In this document: positions 5,506-8,361 of the stretch, in pieces
Layout of the letters: the number at the start of each line of letters is the position of its first letter
Numbering within the stretch: the first letter of the stretch is position 1
From: an uncultured Methylocystaceae bacterium
GTDB lineage: Bacteria; Pseudomonadota; Alphaproteobacteria; Rhizobiales; Beijerinckiaceae
Reading direction: 5' to 3'
Length of the DNA: 8,361 bases
NCBI GenBank assembly: GCA_945956975.1
Contig: CAMFKC010000074.1
Location: 1-8,361, forward strand
Program-made: the position numbers and the translations under genes
The notes under the pieces: model-generated
Told to the model about the DNA's origin: nothing
Seen by the model: only the letters and a program-made list of their open reading frames with translations
The model's database searches: none

Positions 5506-6344
5506 AGGATGGCGGCGATCGTATCCTTCGGGTTTTCCTCCATCAGCCAGTGGCCGGCGTTGGGAATGACAGCCTCGCGCACGTCGGATGCGGCGAAGCG
5601 GACGACGGCGGCCATCTGGGCGCCAAACGAACTTTCGCCGCCCACGGCCAGAACCGGCATGGGCAGAAGCCCCTTGGCGGCGAGCGTCGCGGAATTGTCG
5701 ATCGCATCCTGATCGAATGCCTTGAACTGCTCGAAGCCCGAATGCATGGCGCCGGGCCGCGCGTAGAGCGCCGCATAATGCGTGCGAGACGCCTCGTCGA
5801 AATGCGCGGGGTTGGCCGAAAACTCGTTCCAGAAGCGGTCGAGATAGATGCGCTCGCGGCCTTCGACGAGCCGCTCCATGTCCGGCCCGCCGAAGCGGAA
5901 ATGCCAGAGCAGCGGGTTCTTTAGAATTTCTTCCCACGGCCCGATGCCGGGCACCGGCGCGTCCATCAGCACCAGCTTGCTGACGCGTCCCGGAAAGTCC
6001 GTCGCGAAGGCGTAGGCGACCATGTTGCCGATATCGTGCGCGACGAGCTGGATGTCGCCGACGCCCAGCGCATCGAGCACGCGTCCCATTTCCTTCGCCT
6101 GGGATTTCTTGTCGTAGCCTCCCGCCGGATGCGAACTCAGCCCCATGCCGCGCAGATCGGGGACGATGACGCGATGGGCGCCCGACAGGCGGCCGGCGAG
6201 TTCGCCCCACATGTCGCCGGTTTCGCCATAGCCGTGCAGCAGCAGGACGGGCGCTCCGGCGCCGCCGCATCGGACGAAAATGTCCGCATCGCCCACGGAT
6301 ATGGTTCGGGTCTCAAAGAATTGTGGAAATGGCGTGATCGGCAT
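5490..6344 (-). CDS. Alpha/beta hydrolase, epoxide hydrolase-like
   Basis: This 284-residue alpha/beta-fold hydrolase shows the oxyanion-loop motif HGYG (37-40), the strand motif PDLRGMGLS (62-70), and the nucleophile elbow VAHDIGNMVAYAF (101-113). Asp104 is the nucleophile, as in epoxide hydrolases and haloalkane dehalogenases rather than serine esterases. NAGHWLMEENP (262-272) supplies the catalytic His265. The cap region (about 135-215) has Tyr168, Tyr190 and Tyr194 as candidates for epoxide-opening tyrosines. Fluoroacetate dehalogenase is unlikely because its substrate-binding arginines after the nucleophile are absent. The substrate is unknown. No signal peptide is seen, so it should be cytoplasmic. 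The start at 6344 has GGGGGA five bases upstream. The frame stays open far upstream, to 8333, but that part is antisense to two other genes. A strong inverted repeat (6357-6381) sits just upstream of the ribosome site. Confidence 0.93.
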   Translation of the reverse strand: MPITPFPQFFETRTISVGDADIFVRCGGAGAPVLLLHGYGETGDMWGELAGRLSGAHRVIVPDLRGMGLSSHPAGGYDKKSQAKEMGRVLDALGVGDIQLVAHDIGNMVAYAFATDFPGRVSKLVLMDAPVPGIGPWEEILKNPLLWHFRFGGPDMERLVEGRERIYLDRFWNEFSANPAHFDEASRTHYAALYARPGAMHSGFEQFKAFDQDAIDNSATLAAKGLLPMPVLAVGGESSFGAQMAAVVRFAASDVREAVIPNAGHWLMEENPKDTIAAILAFLD

Positions 6345-6356
6345 GGTCGTCCCCCG

Positions 6357-6381
6357 GGACGGACGGCGGCCGCGTCCGTCC
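6357..6381. repeat. Strong inverted repeat upstream of hydrolase gene
   Basis: Perfect eight-base arms GGACGGAC (6357-6364) and GTCCGTCC (6374-6381) flank the self-complementary octamer GCGGCCGC (6366-6373), with one unpaired G at 6365. In the hydrolase leader it would fold into a very stable hairpin ending about two bases before the GGGGGA ribosome site. As DNA it could be an operator for a dimeric regulator acting on the divergent pair. Confidence 0.55.
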
Positions 6382-6563
6382 TCGCGGGTAGATGGCGCGG
6401 GCCGGACAAGTCGCAATGCCCTGACGCGCCGGCAAAATTCCGCGCCGTGCCGCATGGGGCCGCACGCTGGCGCCACGGACGCCGGACCATTAGGCTGCGC
6501 CCGGAGGGACAAAAGCGGCGAGGCGTCCGGCAGGCGCTGCATCGCCGACCGCCGGGATGGAAC

Positions 6564-7100
6564 ATGATCTCGTCGCTCCGCAATCTGGCGGTCTGCGCCA
6601 GCCTCGCCTTTGTCGTCGCGCCCCCGGTCACGCAGGCCGCCTCGGGAACCATCATCGCGCTGGGCACCAGCAACACGCGCGGGCGCGGCGTCGATCCCTC
6701 GCAATCCTACCCCGCGCAATTGCAGGCTTCGCTGAAGGCGCGCGGACATGATGTGCGCGTGATCAACCGGGGCGTGAACGGGGCGAGCAGCCTCGAAGTG
6801 CTGGCGCAGGCGGCCTCCGTGCCTGTCGGCACGACGCTGGTGCTCTACGAATATGCGGGCAATAACGACAGGGCGAAGCGCGTTTCGGACGGGCCTGCGA
6901 ACATGGCGACGCTCCAGAGCCGGCTCGCCGCCAAGGGCGTGCGCGGCATCGACGTGACCGGCGCATTCCACAGCGAATACCGGCGGGCCTTCGCCAATGG
7001 CTTGCTGGTGAACGATCACGGCCCGCATCTCAATCCGCAGGGCCATGCCGAACTCGTGCAGTCCATCCTCGCGGATGTCGAGGCCGCGCTCACACGCTGA
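6564..7100 (+). CDS. Secreted SGNH/GDSL-like hydrolase with variant motifs
   Basis: The 178 residues start with a likely signal peptide (hydrophobic core about 8-20, cleavage after TQA at 25), so the enzyme should act in the periplasm or outside. SGNH blocks are present in order: block I ALGTSNTRGRGV (32-43), with Ser36 in place of the usual GDS serine but Thr instead of Asp; block II NRGVNG (68-73), with Gly73; block III GNND (99-102), with Asn101; block V DHGPHLNPQGH (151-161), with His155. Members act as esterases, lipases or acyl-transferring enzymes; the substrate is unknown. The usual DxxH spacing is disturbed, since Asp151 is four residues before His155 instead of three. I chose the ATG at 6564 because the signal peptide begins there and a GGGATGG lies upstream. 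The frame is open further upstream to 6036, which I reject. Close relatives I recall carry GASNT in block I. Confidence 0.85.
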   Translation: MISSLRNLAVCASLAFVVAPPVTQAASGTIIALGTSNTRGRGVDPSQSYPAQLQASLKARGHDVRVINRGVNGASSLEVLAQAASVPVGTTLVLYEYAGNNDRAKRVSDGPANMATLQSRLAAKGVRGIDVTGAFHSEYRRAFANGLLVNDHGPHLNPQGHAELVQSILADVEAALTR

Positions 7101-7126
7101 GGCGCGGATTGCCAGCGGCGCCGCGC
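7101..7126 (+). terminator. Stem-loop directly after the SGNH hydrolase stop
   Basis: GCGCGG (7102-7107) pairs with CCGCGC (7121-7126), with an inner GCC/GGC stem (7111-7113 with 7117-7119). It begins just past the TGA. No T-run follows, so it could be a weak or factor-dependent terminator, or an mRNA 3' structure. Confidence 0.3.
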
Positions 7127-7178
7127 ACGGGCAGACTTGACCTCGACAAGGCGAAAACGCCGGGTGGAGGAAACATTC

Positions 7179-8361
7179 ATGCAGCGCATCACCGCCGCCG
7201 CTCTGGCGCTCGGCCTGACCGCCACGACCGCTCTTGCGCCTGGAGCTTTCGCGCAAACCCCGAAATTCGCCAACCAGGGCGTGAGCGACACGGAAATCGT
7301 GATCGGCACGCATCAGGACCTGTCCGGACCCATCAAGGCCTATGGCGTCAACGGTTCGAACGGCATGCGCATGGCGCTGGAGGAGATCAACGCATCGGGC
7401 GGCATCAACGGGCGCAAGCTGCGGCTGGTGCTGGAGGATGTCGCCTACGATCCCAAGAAGGCCGTGCTCGCGACGCAGAAGATGATCGAGCTGGACAAGG
7501 TCTTCGCCATGGTCGGCACGCTGGGCTCGCCGACGACGCTCGCGCCGCAGCCGAACGTGCTCGCGGCGGGCGTGTTCCAGCTCTTTCCGATCTCCTCGGC
7601 TGAATTCACCTATCAGATGGATCCGGCGCAGCCGCAGGACCGGCTGAAATTCGCGACGACCCAGCCTTACCCCGAGGCGACCAAGGCCACGATGCGCGAG
7701 ATGATGAAGCGCACGAAGGCGCAAAAGCCTTGCGTGATGTATCAGGACGACGAGTTCGGCAAGAACATCTACACCGGCTTCATGGCCTATATGGACGAAG
7801 CGAAGATCAAGCCCGCGAGCGTGACGACATACAAGCGCGGCGCGAGCGAATTCTCCTCGCAGATCGCCCGCATGAAGGCGGACGGCTGCGACCTCGTGTT
7901 TCTGGCAACGATCGTGCGCGAAACGATCGGCGCCATGACGGAAGCGCGCAAGACGGGCTGGGACCCGGTGTTCGCGACCTCGGCGGCGGCGAACGTGCAG
8001 GACGTGGTCACGCTCGGCAAGGAGATGGTGGAAGGGCTCTATGCGACGGGTCTCTACGAGACGCCGTACGAAGACACGGCCACGCCGCGCGTGAAGGAAT
8101 GGATCGCGACGCATCGCAAGATGTTCGGTGGCGATCCGAACACGCAGACGATCTACGGTTACAACGCCATCATGAATTTCGCCTGCTACGCCAAGATGGC
8201 CGGCAAGGACCTCAACGGCGCGACCATGCTGGCGGCGCTGGAATCGGGCAAGGGCTGCGCGGACATTTTCGGCGACAAGCCGCTCGCCTATTCCAAGGAC
8301 AATCACCTGCACGCCATCACCGCGCAACTGCACCAGATCAAGGGCGGGCGCTGGGTGACGC
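7179..8361 (+). CDS. LivK-like ABC transporter substrate-binding protein (C-terminus cut by right edge)
   Basis: I translated 394 codons by hand with no stop, so the gene runs off the window; family length suggests only a few residues are missing. A signal peptide (about 1-25, ending AFA before QTPK) sends it to the periplasm. The mature part has the LivK/Peripla_BP_6 layout: TEIVIGTHQDLSGP (38-51), ALEEINASGGINGRKLRLV (66-84), YDPKKAVLATQKMI (90-103), MVGTLGSPTTLA (111-122), and a second lobe with VMYQDDEFGKN (186-196). Such proteins capture branched-chain amino acids, related amino acids, amides or aromatic acids for an ABC importer; the ligand cannot be read here. Cysteines at 185, 237, 336 and 360 could form disulfides. 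The ATG at 7179 has GGAGG eight bases upstream. A small GGCG-AAAA-CGCC hairpin (7150-7161) sits just before that site. No permease or ATPase gene is within the window. Confidence 0.93.
   Translation, partial: MQRITAAALALGLTATTALAPGAFAQTPKFANQGVSDTEIVIGTHQDLSGPIKAYGVNGSNGMRMALEEINASGGINGRKLRLVLEDVAYDPKKAVLATQKMIELDKVFAMVGTLGSPTTLAPQPNVLAAGVFQLFPISSAEFTYQMDPAQPQDRLKFATTQPYPEATKATMREMMKRTKAQKPCVMYQDDEFGKNIYTGFMAYMDEAKIKPASVTTYKRGASEFSSQIARMKADGCDLVFLATIVRETIGAMTEARKTGWDPVFATSAAANVQDVVTLGKEMVEGLYATGLYETPYEDTATPRVKEWIATHRKMFGGDPNTQTIYGYNAIMNFACYAKMAGKDLNGATMLAALESGKGCADIFGDKPLAYSKDNHLHAITAQLHQIKGGRWVT

Noticed and set aside
5490..6344. Hydrolase as a fluoroacetate or haloacid dehalogenase
   Set aside because: The Asp nucleophile fits, but the arginines that bind the carboxylate after the nucleophile in that family are missing (HDIGNMVAY), so only a general epoxide hydrolase-like call is supported.
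6036..6563. N-terminal extension of the SGNH hydrolase frame
   Set aside because: It overlaps the hydrolase gene in antisense, has no recognisable domain, and would bury a clear signal peptide that begins at 6564.
7137..7165. TTGACC at 7137-7142 as the -35 box of a promoter for the LivK-like gene
   Set aside because: At the right spacing the sequence is GC-rich (around CCGGGT), with no acceptable -10 box.
5490..8333. 947-residue open frame on the minus strand as one giant gene
   Set aside because: Only its last 284 codons have hydrolase features and a ribosome site. The rest is antisense to the SGNH and LivK-like genes, is rich in Arg and His, and reflects the GC-rich codon pattern.
1..8361. 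tRNA, rRNA, riboswitch, CRISPR array, insertion sequence or att site
   Set aside because: No cloverleaf, conserved RNA core, regular spaced repeats, transposase-like protein or flanking direct repeats were recognised by eye.

Overview
The window is GC-rich, roughly two thirds G+C, and reads as a chromosomal segment of an alphaproteobacterium, most likely Hyphomicrobiales (Rhizobiales). The main evidence is the leftward gene order yajC-secD-secF followed by an Mth938-domain gene and a squalene/phytoene-synthase-like gene, an arrangement I associate with that group. A LivK-type binding protein and the overall codon usage agree. Genus is not determinable from the sequence alone.

Positions 4309 down to 1 (minus strand) hold one operon. 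YajC, SecD and SecF form the accessory, proton-driven part of the Sec protein-export machine. Downstream come homologues of two mitochondrial complex I assembly factors: an Mth938/NDUFAF3-like protein and the N-terminal 140 residues of an NDUFAF6-like squalene/phytoene synthase family protein that runs off the left edge. Between secF and the Mth938 gene sits an inserted toxin-antitoxin module. The small antitoxin gene is intact, but the RelE/ParE-type toxin gene is broken by three frame changes. Its original start (GTGA) and stop (ATGA) overlaps with the neighbouring genes are still visible.

Positions 4310-4467 are a compact divergent control region. It has a plausible promoter for each direction and a 17-base inverted repeat between the two -35 boxes. 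To the right, 4468-5477 (plus strand) is a two-gene unit with a GTGA overlap: a TMEM175-family membrane channel-like protein and a DUF1330 protein. It converges, with only 12 bases between, on a minus-strand alpha/beta hydrolase (5490-6344) that has an Asp nucleophile of the epoxide-hydrolase type.

A second divergent region (6345-6563) has a strong inverted repeat directly upstream of the hydrolase ribosome-binding site. It leads to a secreted SGNH/GDSL-like hydrolase with variant active-site blocks (6564-7100), then to a LivK-like periplasmic substrate-binding protein that starts at 7179 and is cut by the right edge. No RNA genes, CRISPR arrays, insertion sequences or att sites were seen. 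The most notable item is the wrecked toxin with a surviving antitoxin, embedded in an otherwise housekeeping sec operon.
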